Origin: Monodelphis domestica
Taxonomy: Eukaryota; Chordata; Mammalia; Didelphimorphia; Didelphidae
NCBI RefSeq assembly: GCF_027887165.1
Contig: NC_077230.1
Coordinates: 265,303,943-265,367,942, forward strand
Reading direction: 5' to 3'
Length of the DNA stretch: 64,000 nucleotides
Part shown: piece after piece, positions 39,140 through 50,999 of the stretch
Layout of the letters: the number at the start of each line of letters is the position of its first letter
How positions within the stretch are numbered: position 1 is the stretch's first letter
Translations under genes and position numbers: made by a program
The notes under the pieces: model-generated
What the model was told of the DNA's origin: nothing
The model's database searches: none
The model's input: the letters and a program-made list of their open reading frames with translations, nothing else

Positions 39140-39390
39140 TTGTCGTTCAGTAATTTTTAAATTATGTCTGATTCTGTGATCCCATTTGGGGTTTTCTTGG
39201 CAAAGATACTGGAGTAGCTTGCCATTTCCTTCTCTGTCTCATTTTTACAGATGAGGAAACTGAGGCAAACAGGGTTAAATGACTTGCTTAGGGTCACATA
39301 GCCAGTAAGTATCTGAGACCAGATTTGAACTCAAGTCTTCCTGACTACAGGTCTAATCCTCTATTCACTGTGCCATCTTACTGCCCTTAT
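39140..39390 (-). repeat. Marsupial SINE (type 1), inverted
   Basis: Reads 'atttggggttttcttggcaa', 'gatgaggaaactgaggcaaa', 'agaccagatttgaactcaag', 'attcactgtgccatcttact'. Confidence 0.85.
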
Positions 39391-39399
39391 GGCTGGTAG

Positions 39400-40440
39400 A
39401 TTTTTGCTATTTAAATGAAAGAGGACCATGTAGAATGTTTCCTTTTGCTCATATGTCCTTAATTGGACAGAAATGATCTTTAATAGGTTATAGGTTGAGG
39501 GATTAACTTAATGCTTATAAATGAGGCAGGACCCTTTCAATTCAAAATCTGTAGCAGAACTGTTAATGTTGGAGGCAAGAGATGTTGTCTCAACTTTGAA
39601 AGAGATGCTGAGAAGGCATAGATTCTAGTAAGAAGGAACATGGCACCATTAGCATATCACCCAAGTTGACCAATTGCCATATGTAGGGCTTTAAGACACA
39701 GCATTTCTGAAATCTTTTTCCTGACTTCAATTCTTCTATTCTGATTAAACAGAAGGACTAAATAGCTTTTTGGTCTCTGGAAAAGAAATGAGTGTTCTCT
39801 GTCTTTCTTCCTTTCTCTCTGATTCTATTTTTTTGGTTTATGGAAGATGGAGTAATAGGTAGCATATTCAAAATTCTTTCCTTTTCTTTTTCTCTCTTCC
39901 TCTTTCTCTGCTAGAAGATGGGAAATCAATTTACCAAAATCAAAGTAGGTCCCACTAACTTAGGACAACTATCAGCTATTGTTGTTTATCTTCTCTCTTA
40001 ACAACTATTGTATTGATGTTTTATTCTTTCTCATATCATTATTGTCATGTTCCAATTCTCTTCTTTTCCCTTTCATTAAAACTCTACAGCAAAGCAAAAG
40101 AAAGTAGAATATTAGTATGTGTGACAATGTGAACTTTTTGTTGTTTGAATCCCATCTCTCTAATGAGAAGGCACAAGCATTTTTAACCATCAGTCCTCTA
40201 GAGTCAAAATTATTTATGATGTTGATTAGAATCTTGATAGCTTTGAAAGCTGCTTTCTTACATCATTGTGTGAACCACCCTCCAGGTTCTGCTTACATTG
40301 CTCTCCATCCATTCCTACAATTCTTCCTTGTTTCTCTGACTTCATAATATTCAGTATTTTTGAAAAAATTCAGTTTTGTTTTATTTTCATTTCTCAGTTC
40401 TCTTTTCCCCACGTTCCTCACACAAATCCTAGAGAGAATG
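39400..40440. other. Intergenic stretch, no recognised element
   Basis: No named repeat or exon. Short open frames at 40117-40451 show no known motif. Confidence 0.4.
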
Positions 40441-41125
40441 TGAGAAAGTAGGTACTCAAATGTTGGTGAAGATGTAAACTTGTCTAACTATTCTGAAGAA
40501 CAATTTAAACTATGTCCAAAAAACTATAAAACTGTTAATACCCTTTGGCCTGTGAGTACTCTGTGCCCAAAGAGAAAGGAAAAGAATCTATATGCACAGA
40601 AATATTTATAGCAGTTTTTTTGGTGACAAAAATTGGAAATTGAAGTGATACCTATCAACTGGGGAATGGCCAAACATTGTAGCATATCATTGTGGTGGAA
40701 TGTTATTGTACTGTAAGAAATGATGAGCAGGGTGGTTTCAGAAAACCCGGGAAAACTTCTATGAGCTGATGCTAAGGGAAATGAGTAGAACCAGGAGAAT
40801 ATTGTGATAACACATTGAATACAAGAATATTGTTTGATGACCCATGGTGAAAGATTTAGCCACTTCAGTCAGTACAGTGATCCAAGATGGTTCCTAAGGA
40901 CTCATGATGAAAAAACTCTTGACCTCCAGAGAATTGATTACAGATTGAAAAATGTTTTCTACTTTTTTTTCTTAAATTTTTTGCAGCATGGCTAACATGG
41001 AAATATGTTTTGTATGACTTCAAATGTATAATTGATATTATGTTGCTTGACTTCTCTGTAGGGAGGGGAAGGATATGGAAAGAGGGAGAGAACTTGGAAC
41101 TAAAAATGAAAAAAAAAGTTAAAAT
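40440..41125 (+). repeat. L1 3' end
   Basis: Reads 'atgttggtgaagatgtaaac', 'tatttatagcagtttttttg', 'ggggaatggccaaacattg', 'gagtagaaccaggagaatat', 'gtgatccaagatggttccta', and an A-rich end at about 41110. Confidence 0.8.
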
Positions 41126-41479
41126 AATTTAAAAAATATAATTTTAAAAGCTTTAAAAAGATTATTCTTAAGAAGTCTCTTTTCGATAGTCATTTTAAAT
41201 CTAGATGTGTTTATATTAATCTAGGAATTTTCCCTAATAGTGTATGTGCTTTATAAGTTTCAATTTGTTATTGAAGAAAGAGTTTCTATCACAACCCATG
41301 TGCTTCTGCCTCTTGCCAGGGCCAGGTACTCTACTTATCATTCCATTAAAAATTCATATGCATTTTGCATATGAATTCATGTGCAAACAGACTTCATATC
41401 ACACTTCATACCCAACAGGTATGAAATTAGAATTGTTCCTATATCTAGCGCTTCTTCCTGACCTCAGTATTAAAAAAAA

Positions 41480-42480
41480 TTTTATTGATGTTTTCTGTTT
41501 CTTATGTCACCATAGTATTCCTCTCCCTTCCCATATGACTAATGGCATTTAAAAAGAAAAAAGTCAGCACAGCTGATAGATATATTGAAAAAAAATGTGA
41601 AAACATGAAATGTGCAACACTTGTGAACATGTGACCTTCATAAAGTGGCAGGGCAGGGATGTCTCCTCATATCTATTCATTAGAGTCCTACTTAATCTTT
41701 AGCATACTTTTAATTTTTTAGTGTGTTTTTCTTTCCATTTACATTGTTGTGGTTATGGTCTATAGCATTTTCTTGTCTCTGCTTACTGCACTCTACATTT
41801 ATTCATAGAGATCTTTCCATGTTTTTCTGAATTCATTATATACATAATCTTACACTATAGTAGTATTCTATTACATTCATATAACACAACTTGTTTAGTC
41901 ATTCCCCAACTGATGGGCATCTATTTTGCTTCCAATACTTAGCTATCACAAAAAGTACTGCTAAAAGTATTTTGGGGTATATGGAGACATTTCTTATTGA
42001 TAGCTTCCTTGGAATAATCTCAGTAATGGAGCCTGTGGTTGAAAGGCTATTTTAGTAATTTTATTTACATAATTCCAAATGCTTTCTAAAATGGTTGGGT
42101 CAGGTCATAGCTCCACCAATAATGCATTAGTGAGCCTGACTTCCTTTTAGCCTCTCCAGCTTTGACTTGTGGGGCCTTTTTTTGGGTCATTTTGACCAGT
42201 TTTTAGGATGTGAAGTGAAATCTCAGAATGGTTTTGATGAACATTTCTCTTATTATTGAGAACATTTTTTTTGTGTAGTATAGTTGTGAATGTTTTGTAC
42301 TTAAAAAAAACTATTTGTTTAAATCCTTTAATCATTTATCTATTGGGGAATGGATTGTAGTGATACACACACGTGTATATAATTATTTAATATATCTTGG
42401 ACACTGAAATTTGATATAAAGTTTTATTCCCATTTGATCATTTCCCTTCTCTTATTAGATATATTAATGTTATCTGTGCA
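41480..42480 (-). repeat. Old L1 3' end, inverted
   Basis: Reads 'ttcatataacacaacttgtt', 'agtcattccccaactgatgg', 'aaaatggttgggtcaggtca', 'ccaccaataatgcattagtg'. Confidence 0.7.
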
Positions 42481-42764
42481 GGAGCTTCTCAGTTTCAAGT
42501 TTTCCTTTATCTATTGTATTTCAAAGAGTTGGATATGACTGAAACAACTGAACAACAACAAAGGTCCCTTTCAGCTTTAATTCTTTGGGCTCTAATCTGT
42601 GTAAGACCCTGCTCTTGGCACTATGGGGGATACCAAGAAATGACCCATTCCTTGCCTTCAAACACTTGTAAGAGTTGCCAAACTTATCTTGAGTGCTACA
42701 GCACTCAAGTACTTTCTTATGCTCTGGCTGATTGGGAGTAGGCTAGCCGTACTTTTATTAAGGG

Positions 42765-43030
42765 TTCCACCTTGATTTGAAACTCTACTGAAAGGGAAAA
42801 ATCTATTTCTACTGCTACTGGACAGTTCTAATTATTAGGTGATTTCCTTACCTCCTACTTCAAGCCTTTCTTCACATCAAGTATAAACCTTCCTTTTGTC
42901 AATTTGTACTCTTTCTTCCTACTTCTCTCTAGGGACCAACAGCCCAAGAATATTTTCTCTTTATTATAATAGCCCTTCAAATACTTGAAGACAGTTGGAT
43001 CCCAAGCCCTGTCTCTTTTCCTTTGTGTAA
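42765..43030 (-). repeat. CR1/L3 LINE 3' end, inverted
   Basis: Reads 'ggacagttctaattattagg', 'tagcccttcaaatacttgaa' and 'gacagttggatccc', as at 24290-24620. Confidence 0.5.
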
Positions 43031-43760
43031 TGCTGTCAGGCTTTGGTCCCAGATGGCAGATCTGGGAGCAAAGGATGGGAATGGCAAAGACAGATTTCAG
43101 CTTGAGCTAAGGAAACTGATCTTGTAATCAGAACTGTCCAAAGGGAGACTGTTACCCCAAGGGAAGCCCTTCATGTTTGGGCTTGAGGACTACTGAGACC
43201 CCTTCCAGCCCTGATGTCCTATAACAAGCTCCTGGGGAACTGTTTATTCCATATTTCCCCATAAATCTTAGTAGAGTGCTCTGTACGCTGCAGACTTTTG
43301 GTGAAAGATGCTGACTGATAGGTTGTATTCTGGGTAATGGAAATAAGGCAAGGGAGTTAATTTTTGTTAGTCCCCCCCCCCCTTTTCAACAACCACCCCT
43401 GTAGTTAATGCACCTCTACTTTGTGGAGCTATTTCACTCCCACATCCCTGAGATATGGCCAGCTATCATTTAAAACTTCACATGATAATTTGGTAACTGT
43501 GACTAATGAGGCTTTAAATACTCTGAATTTCCTTAAAACTGATTCAAATCTAAGGAAACTTTACTGGCCTCCATAAGTAATAGTGATGCCATAAGCCCAC
43601 TATTGGCAGGTCACATGCTTTTAGCCACTTCCCCAATAATGGAATGGCAAAAAGACCCTCATGTTCTCACCAAGTCCCCCATGTGAGTCACAAGTGTCTT
43701 TGCTTCATGTTCTGACCCTCGTGTCTGCACAAAATAGTAAATCTAGTAGAAATCTGTCAC
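43030..43760. other. Intergenic stretch, no recognised element
   Basis: Contains a run of C at 43373-43382 but no recognised gene or repeat. Confidence 0.4.
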
Positions 43761-43764
43761 CAAA

Positions 43765-44078
43765 TACCTGATTGATGTTAAAGGGCATAATTATATAGAA
43801 TATTTACCTGATTGATGTTAAAGAGCATAATTACATAGAATATTTCCATTTCCCTCAAATGGAAATATAGACTTTTGTTAGAAAGTCTGTTATTTGAACT
43901 TTAGAATTCTTAGAAGAGATTAAGAATTACTTCACATAAAGTCTGCTATTTGAACTTTTGAATTTTTAAAAGAGATCAATTAAGATTTAAGAATTCACTT
44001 TATCTAAGATTTCCTTTTTGTAGAAAGATCTGTCATGTGAACTTTTGAATTTTTAGAAGAGATCAGTTAAGAGTTCAC
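43765..44078. repeat. Two adjacent tandem-repeat groups
   Basis: First group: a 40-bp unit starting TACCTGATTGATGTTAAAG at 43765-43804 and 43805-43844, with two mismatches. Second group: three copies of a unit with 'TTTGAACTTTTGAATTTTTA' and 'AGAGAT' at about 43881, 43937 and 44023 with insertions between them. A TATATAAGG lies just after, at about 44080. The source is unknown. Confidence 0.8.
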
Positions 44079-44174
44079 TGTATATAAGGTTTCCCATCAG
44101 GGTTCCTTTAGATATTCACTCCCACTGACAGCTCATTAACAAGGGTACTTGGGGTCTTTGGGGAAAGATCAGGA

Positions 44175-44375
44175 CTGAAACGTTCATAGATTTAGAGCTG
44201 GAAGGGATATTTGTAGCCATTGAGGCTAGTCCCTCATTTTATAGGAAAGAATAATAAGGAGCACAGAGATGAAGTGACTTACCCAGTTGCACAGCTTGCA
44301 ATCATCTGAGGTGGGATTTAAACTTTGGTTTTTCAAATTCCATGTCTAACCCTCTTCCCCCTGCTCCATGCTGCT
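44175..44375 (-). repeat. MIR-like repeat, inverted
   Basis: Reads 'atttagagctggaagggata', 'gaagtgacttacccagttgc', 'atcatctgaggtgggattta'. Confidence 0.5.
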
Positions 44376-45560
44376 CAAGTGGAAATGAAGCATAGTATGT
44401 CTGAAATGACAAGTTTGGGGAGAGTTTACACTTGATCTTTGGGAATACCTTGTTTATTTCAGAACATCAGAGGCCTCCAGAGGGTCAAGCTAGGAACAAT
44501 GGGGTGTTCATAAAGAGGATGAAAAAATTACCCTCAAAAGTGCAAGACATTGCCTTTGTTTCTATTCCAATAGAGGTTTTAAGTACAGGCTTAATAGCAA
44601 TTTATTGGGAATAAAGAAGAGAGATTCTTGGTTAAGGGCAGGCAAGACTGGTTGGTCTCTGGGGTCCCTTCCCACCCATAGATCTAGGTTTTCTGAGTTC
44701 TTTGTATTGATGTGCAGTTAGATTTCCCTGGCTAAATCTTTATGCCCTCCTAGGTGGTGGAGTTGGTACGAGTGCCCAAGATAGCTGTCTACAAGGAAAG
44801 TGAGGGTTGTTAGAAGTAAGATTGCAGATGAGGAGGGTCTGCAGGGAGATGCAGATGCAGAGAAAAGATTCCAGAATGTGGGGGGAAAGTGTGAGACAGT
44901 TAACTGAGGTTGGAGCTGGGGGTTTTCTCTGGTTTGACCTAGAGGGACTGGCTGCTTTCCATTAGTGACTGTTTCTACCTTGTCTTTCCCATCCTACCTG
45001 CTTACCTGCTGGTTTGTTGTCATCTACTGAGCTTCCTGGTGTGATCCTGAACCATCTGGAACATCTGTCTGTTATTTTAGGTCTGGGGTCCTTCAGGATC
45101 CAGGACCTTTCCATGGACCCTGTCCTGACAGGCTGCCAAAACTCATTTCCTCTAATACCATCAAAAGGGGGGAGGTTTGGGTTAGTGTAGGTTTGTCTAT
45201 ATTAGGGACTGAGGTCTTTAGACAGATAGGTAAGGATTAGGTTAGCTCAAATCTGCGAAGCCTCTCAGTGATGAGACAGACATATAGATGTGGGGGAAGT
45301 TTACATAGTTGTTAATAATTTAGGATTATCCAAATCCCCTTTCCACCGTTCCTTGTCATAATAAATCCAACATCCATCCCTGTTATACAGTGGTCTGTGT
45401 TTGTTACCTCAGGACAGGTTCTGTCTGGACTGGGTCTGTAGCCTGTTAGCCCACAGTCGACCTACTGACACTGGTCTTGACCTTCCCAAATCAGTTAAAT
45501 CTTCTGATACTGGCCCTATCTGAACCATCTAATCCCATCCCCAAACCACCTTCCATTATA
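44375..45560. other. Intergenic stretch, no recognised element
   Basis: No gene, RNA or named repeat seen. Confidence 0.4.
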
Positions 45561-45569
45561 GGGTACAGA

Positions 45570-45850
45570 TTGTGGCAGCTAGGCAACATAGAGCATAGAT
45601 TTCTAAGACTGGAGTCAAGAAGATCTGACTTCCAATCCAGCCTCAGACACTTACTGTGTGACCCAGAGGCAAGAAACCTAACTTCTGACTGCCTCAGTTT
45701 CCTTATTTGTAAAATAGGGATAATAATGGCATCTACCTCCTAGAATTGTTCTGAGGATCATATGAGATAACAATTACAAAATGCTTAGTACAGTGCCTGG
45801 CATATAATGCTTGATAAATATTGGCTATTATCAACGTTGCCATCATCATT
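45570..45850 (+). repeat. tRNA/CORE SINE (type 1 head with MIR/L2-like tail)
   Basis: Reads 'gtggcagctaggcaacatag', 'cttccaatccagcctcagac', 'gcctcagtttccttatttgt', 'agtgcctggcatataatgct', 'tgataaatattggctattat', as at 7662 and 47230. Confidence 0.75.
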
Positions 45851-45899
45851 ATTTTCTGCTTTTTGCTTTACTCAACTTATAAAATGCTAAAAGAAACAG

Positions 45900-46590
45900 A
45901 AGAAGGCCTCTAGTTCACTGTGTGTCTCCTGATGTAGGATTTACGGAACATGGACAAGAATTGGCAACTAGAGAGAGAAGAAATGGAAACGTGTCAGATT
46001 TTATATTCAAAAGATGACCCAAAGATGACTGCAGATATTGACTACAGCCATGATTTTGAGAGATGGTTGCTCCTTAGAAATAAAGCTATGGTAAATCTGG
46101 CTGCATACTAAACAGCAGAGACATCACCTTGTCAACAAAGGTTCTTTTAGTCAAAGCTACAGTTTTCCCAGTAGCAACATATAGCTTTGAGAGTTGGAAT
46201 ACAAGGAAAGCTGAGCGACATAGAACCAATGCTTTTGATTTGAGGTGCCAGAGAAGAATTCTGAGAGTCTCTTGGTCAGGAAGAAGATAAAATCAATCAA
46301 GTCTTAAGGAAATTGATTATTCATTGGTAGGATACATACCAAAGAGGAAGTTAAAATACTTTGGACACAAACTGAGAAGACAAGATTCATTGGAAAAGGC
46401 TTTGATGCTGGGAAAAATTTAAGGCAAAATAATAGGTTAGCAGAGATTTCATAGTGTAATGAAAGCAATGAGCATGAGCTTGGATAGACTTTGGGAGATA
46501 GTAGAAGACAGATGGGCCCAGTATGCTATGGTCCATGGGTTCATGGAGAGTTAGAAATGACCAAATGGTTGAACAACAATGACCAAGAAT
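45900..46590 (+). repeat. BovB/RTE LINE 3' end
   Basis: Conceptual reading follows the BovB C-terminus: SRDITLSTKVLLVKATVFPV, ATYSFESWNTRKAERHRTN, AFDLRCQRRILRVSWS, NQSSLKEID, then KYFGHKLRRQDSLEKALMLG and MSMSLDRLWEIVEDR. The match to the BovB text I recall is strong. The copy is old, with several breaks. Confidence 0.85.
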
Positions 46591-46639
46591 CCCATTGGAT
46601 AAGAAAATGTGGATGAGAGTGCTACAGCACTGAAGAGAT

Positions 46640-47060
46640 CATGGGGTCATGTAAAGGCTGAAGCTTAACCAGGTCTCTGTATAGTTAGAAAATCTTGAAC
46701 CCCTAAAACTACATTACCCAGAATGCCTTTCCTTTTGTGAATGTTTGTGTCTTCATGTAATTGTTTATAAGTTCTGTAGCTCCTCCCTCTCACTCTCTTC
46801 TCTCCCAACTGGGGCTGGGTGTGAATTAATTAATCCTTAATTAATTCCTTCCCCCTATATTAATTAAACCACCATAAAATTTCCAAACTGATTTGGGTAT
46901 TTTATTTGGGATATTCTCTGGAGACCAAATTAATTTAGATTAAGTCAAAACCCTAAAATTACCCTTACCTGGGTTAGTTAGCTTTTTAACTTTAGTTATT
47001 ATTAATAAACTTAAAATATAATACTTAGTTATTATATATTAATTTTTATTCTCACATCTC
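46640..47060 (+). mobile_element. Solo-LTR-like fossil
   Basis: Holds 'actacattacccagaatgcc', an A/T-rich stretch, then 'aaaccaccataaaatttcca' and 'gggtattttatttgggat', a U5-like block that recurs inverted at 57757-57799. No coding parts seen; ends not resolved. Old. Confidence 0.45.
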
Positions 47061-47229
47061 CCATAAAGCGTGATGATTTTTCTTAATACCAGACTTTAAC
47101 TCATTAAGCTAACTTGGATTAATTCAAATATAAGGGTGCAGAAGGTTGTAAGCATTGCTGACAAAAATGAATAAATGAAAATCATTTTATCAAGCACTCA
47201 TTGTGGGCCAGGAATTGTACTAATCAAGC

Positions 47230-47460
47230 AGGTAACTAGGTGGCACTGAGCCTAGAATCAGGAAGTCTCTTGTTCAAAACCAACATCATATCCTATGAAA
47301 TATGACCTTAGTCTTAATCTCAGTTTCCTCAATTGTAAAATGGGGAAAATACTAATAGTACCTACTTCACAGGGTTGATGTGAGAATCAAGTGAGATAAT
47401 ATTTGTAAAGTGCTGAGCAGTGCCTGGCATACAGTAGGCACTATATAATTGCTTACTCCC
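47230..47460 (+). repeat. tRNA/CORE SINE
   Basis: Reads 'caggtaactaggtggcactg', 'cagtttcctcaattgtaaaa', 'gcagtgcctggcatacagta'. Confidence 0.7.
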
Positions 47461-48600
47461 TTTCTCTATTAATCTTGAGAACTACAAAAAAAAATGAGTA
47501 AGCCGATCTCTATCTTTAAGGAGAAAGGCAACACACAAAAGGAGTGGGTGGGTTTATCCCTTTGTGGCATGATTTGGAGGCTTGATTATAAGTAAATTAA
47601 GACAAATGTTCATCTATTGGAGTCCAGGATATTGGGGCCCCAGTTTAGATGTCTTCAGCTATAGTCAGGTACTAGATTAGACCAGTTGCTGAGAGCTACA
47701 TGGCTCTAGGATAAAACAGATTATTAACTCCCATGTGTTTCTATTTTGACAATGATGTAAAAATAATATATTTTTCAAAGAACAGAATGAATGATCAGCA
47801 TCCATCATTGGAGTCCATCTGTGCTAGTAACAGACATGGTCCATAGTTCATGGGGATGTAAGAGGGCCTTGAGGCTTGAGCTCTGTGAAAATCAGATGAC
47901 AACAGGGGGAGAAAAGAATGTTGCAAAGGAAAATTGAGTAGTAGTAGGCAAAGGAAGCCAGAAACTTTTTTTTCTGATGGTTTTGTTTAGAGAATGATGC
48001 TTTCCCAAAATTACATTTCATCTCCATAAGGAATATGCAATTTCAATTTTTTCAAAGAAGAAAGCTAGAAAGATTTTTAAGAAAAACATTTTCTATTTAT
48101 TAGTTGGGGCATGACCTTGGAATTATCAAATTAGTGACAAATAGAGTGTATCTTGAAAGAAAAGGAATAATTTTTGATGTAGGAAGCTCAAACTGAATAT
48201 TTCAAAATCTCACTTTAATTATATTTTATTCTTAGCATTTTCTAAGAGGGCTGAATGAAAAGAAATTAGCTGAAGCTTCAGCAAGAAGCAATAAAGATAT
48301 TCTCAAAAGTTCTAGTCATGTCAATCAAGGGAGCTCCCTTTGACCACACCAAGAAACTTTTAGAAAGCTGTATATTTCAGATTCAAGACAAAAAGTTTGT
48401 CCAGGTCCCAAAAGTTTTGTTAGTCAATTTATAGTTGGAACTCTGGTAAGAAACATTTTCAAGCAAGCCTACCCTTGCCATGGGAAATATCTAATAAAGG
48501 TTTGTTGGATTCAATTGAATAAATGTGAAAAGCTGGCTGATGGGGCAGTGAAAATGGGATCGATGATAGATATGTTTTTCTGGACTAGGGATTCTCTGGG
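47460..48600. other. Intergenic stretch, no recognised element
   Basis: No gene or named repeat recognised. Confidence 0.4.
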
Positions 48601-48750
48601 CATAGTTTCTTCTTCCTTCTTTTATTTAAAAAAAAAACCATTATCTTCTATCTTAGAATCAATATTGGGTATTGGTTCCAAGGCAGAAGAGTGGTAAGGG
48701 CTAGGCAATGGGGGTCAAGTGACTTGACCAGGATCACACAGCTATAGTTT
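48600..48750 (-). repeat. Truncated marsupial SINE (type 2), inverted
   Basis: A-rich start, 'ccattatcttctatcttaga', 'agagtggtaagggctaggca', then cut at 'ggatcacacagctatag'. CATAGTTTCTTCTTCC-like (48602) and TATAGTTTCTTTTTTC-like (48743) flanks suggest a target duplication. Confidence 0.65.
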
Positions 48751-48829
48751 CTTTTTTCTAAGATCCAGAAAAAGACATTCTTTTGATGACATGTCAAGAA
48801 CAAAGGAAAGGAGAAGATTATCTGCATTT

Positions 48830-49030
48830 CTCTAGCAGCTACTATGTGTCAGGCACCTTGTTAAGTGTATTACAAATATTATTTCATTGGATCCTCCCAA
48901 CAACCCTGTGAGGTAAGTGATGTTATCTCCATCTTATGGTCATGGAAAATGAGGCAGATAGAGATTAAGGGACTTACCTAGGGTCACACAACTAGTAAGT
49001 ATCTGAGACTGGATTTGAACTCAGCCTGGT
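48830..49030 (-). repeat. MIR-type SINE, inverted
   Basis: Reads 'gctactatgtgtcaggcacc', 'cctcccaacaaccctgtgag', 'acctagggtcacacaactag'. Confidence 0.7.
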
Positions 49031-49399
49031 AAAGGATATTTATCTGTTGACTGAGGACCAAAATTATAGAGCTAAATTGGGAGTAACATATCACCAGATT
49101 GGGCTTAGGTTGATGAAGTTTTGGGGCATAATAATGCCTCAAATGGCAGTCACAGAGAGAACTGTTAGAGAGAATATCCCCATCAGCAATTTTTGGATGT
49201 TTGGAATATTGTTTGTCTTCAGAGAATGAGATGAGTATTGTTCTAATTAAGCAACCATTTCTATAGCACCCTAAGGTTTACTTCTTATCTAAAGGCTCTA
49301 GATTAACTTAGATATGGATGCTATTGAAAGGGGCAGGAGGAGGGTATGTGCCCAACAACCATTGGCCAGTCAATAAACTTTCATGGTGTCTATTATGTG

Positions 49400-49650
49400 C
49401 CAGGCAGCTAGGTAGTACAGTAGAGTGCCAGGCCAAGGGTCAGGAAGATCTAAGTTCAAATACATTCTCACACAATTACCAACTATATGACTTTGGGCAA
49501 GTCTCTTAGTCTCTATATACCTCAGATTCCTCATTTGTAAAATGAACTAGAGAATTATTGGTAAACAACTTCAGTTTCTTTGCCAAGAAAACCCCCAAAG
49601 GGGTCACAAAGAGTCTGAAAAGACTGAAAAATAAATGTGCCAGGCTCTGT
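49400..49650 (+). repeat. Marsupial SINE (type 1)
   Basis: Reads 'caggcagctaggtagtacag', 'tcctcatttgtaaaatgaac', 'ttgccaagaaaacccccaaa', 'caaagagtctgaaaagac'. The complement of 16625, 34835 and 39140. Confidence 0.8.
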
Positions 49651-50123
49651 GTTAAGGACTGGGGATACAGAGGCAGTCTCTTGTTCATAGTCTAATGAGA
49701 AAATATGCAAAAATTGTGTAGAAACAAAATATGTACAAGATAAATGGGAGATAATAAAGAGAGGGAATATTCCAACCCTTCCCTGAGCTCTGAAGGTATT
49801 TTCTTTCTCCTTCCCTCCTAAAAATGAGCATGAGTAGGGGTGGGATGGTGTGGGATCAGGGGAGGGCATCTTCTTGAATGTAAATGTATCTGTAGATATT
49901 TCAAAATTAAGATTAATCTGGGGTGCTTAAATGTGCCCTTAGAGAAAAAAAACTCACATATTTAAAAGTAGCACCTATGAGATTTTAAAATTAAAGGTAA
50001 AGTGAATTAAAAACCTGAAAACATTCACTAGCTGAGCACTGACCTACCATAAAAAGAAGCAGTATTCATTCTCACTTAGCTGGATAATATATACATTTGG
50101 GGAGAATGCATTTTTCCAATATA

Positions 50124-50538
50124 CTTTGTATCAGTGATGGCAAACCTATGGCACACAGACCACTCTCTGTGGGCACATGTCTGTCCCCCTCCCAAGCTCA
50201 TTACTAGAAAGGCAGGACTAGAGTGGAGTTTCTCCCCTCCCCCTCTCCATCATGTCTGATGACATTTTTTTCCCCATTTCCTGCCCATCTGCCCAGCAGC
50301 CCAATGGGAGTACACAGTGGGTAATGGCTCAGGCCATCCCCTCCCCCTCTCTACACTCACTGAGGACATTCCTCACTTCACCCGTCCCTCCTCCCAGCAG
50401 CCCAATGGGAGCACTTTTTCCCTCTCCTGTGTGGGGAAAGGTGGGGGTGACAGAGCACCCCCAGGATTCAGTCTGGGGTGGGGTGGGGATGGGGCCTGGA
50501 ACTCCATCTCTAAAAGGTTCACCATCACTGCTCTTTAT
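50124..50538 (+). mobile_element. Non-autonomous hAT DNA transposon (OposCharlie-like ends)
   Basis: The element is 50132-50530 (399 bp). Its left end CAGTGATGGCAAACCT pairs with the right end AGGTTCACCATCACTG as a terminal inverted repeat (14 of 16). An 8-bp flank CTTTGTAT (50124-50131) and CTCTTTAT (50531-50538) matches at 6 of 8, as expected for hAT. There is no transposase. Inside, CCCAGCAGCCCAATGGGAG occurs at 50292-50310 and again at 50393-50411, so the core holds an internal duplication. The open frames at 50252-50583 are chance. Confidence 0.85.
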
Positions 50539-50689
50539 ATTCTTTATATTTCTTTATTGAGAAAGGTCATCTCACTTCACTAAGAAAATGGGGATTCTCT
50601 CAGGTTTCTGGAGTTGGTGAAACTATCTAGGTGAGGCTATCCAGAGCAGAGAGAAGGAACATGGAGAGATAAATAAAAAGAAGTGAAAG

Positions 50690-50800
50690 AAATGGAAAAT
50701 ATGAACAGAATTGAATTTAGAAATGAGGCAACTGAGGCCAAGAGGCATTAAGTAACTTGCCCAGGGTCACAGAAGTAATTATGAGCTGCCAATAAAAGGA
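50690..50800 (-). repeat. MIR/SINE fragment, inverted
   Basis: Shows 'gaggcaactgaggccaagag' and 'acttgcccagggtcacagaa'. Confidence 0.5.
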
Positions 50801-50999
50801 GTCAGAAGATCCTTCTCCTGGGGCACCTTGTACTTAGTTGGGGACTCCCAGTTTGGAGAGAATCCAAATTATAGAAAGCTAAAAGCTATAATTGCACTGA
50901 ATATTCAAGACTCTGCTTTTCATCATTCGAACAGGAAAAGGAGAACAAATGAGGAAAACAAATCTGAAGATAATACATCCTGTCTGGCCCAGAGCCAAT

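Noticed and set aside
43765-43844. Possible CRISPR-like direct repeats
   Set aside because: Adjacent tandem units without spacers, in a vertebrate nuclear context.
50252-50583. Two overlapping proline/serine-rich open frames
   Set aside because: They lie within the GC-rich core of the hAT element and carry no transposase motif.
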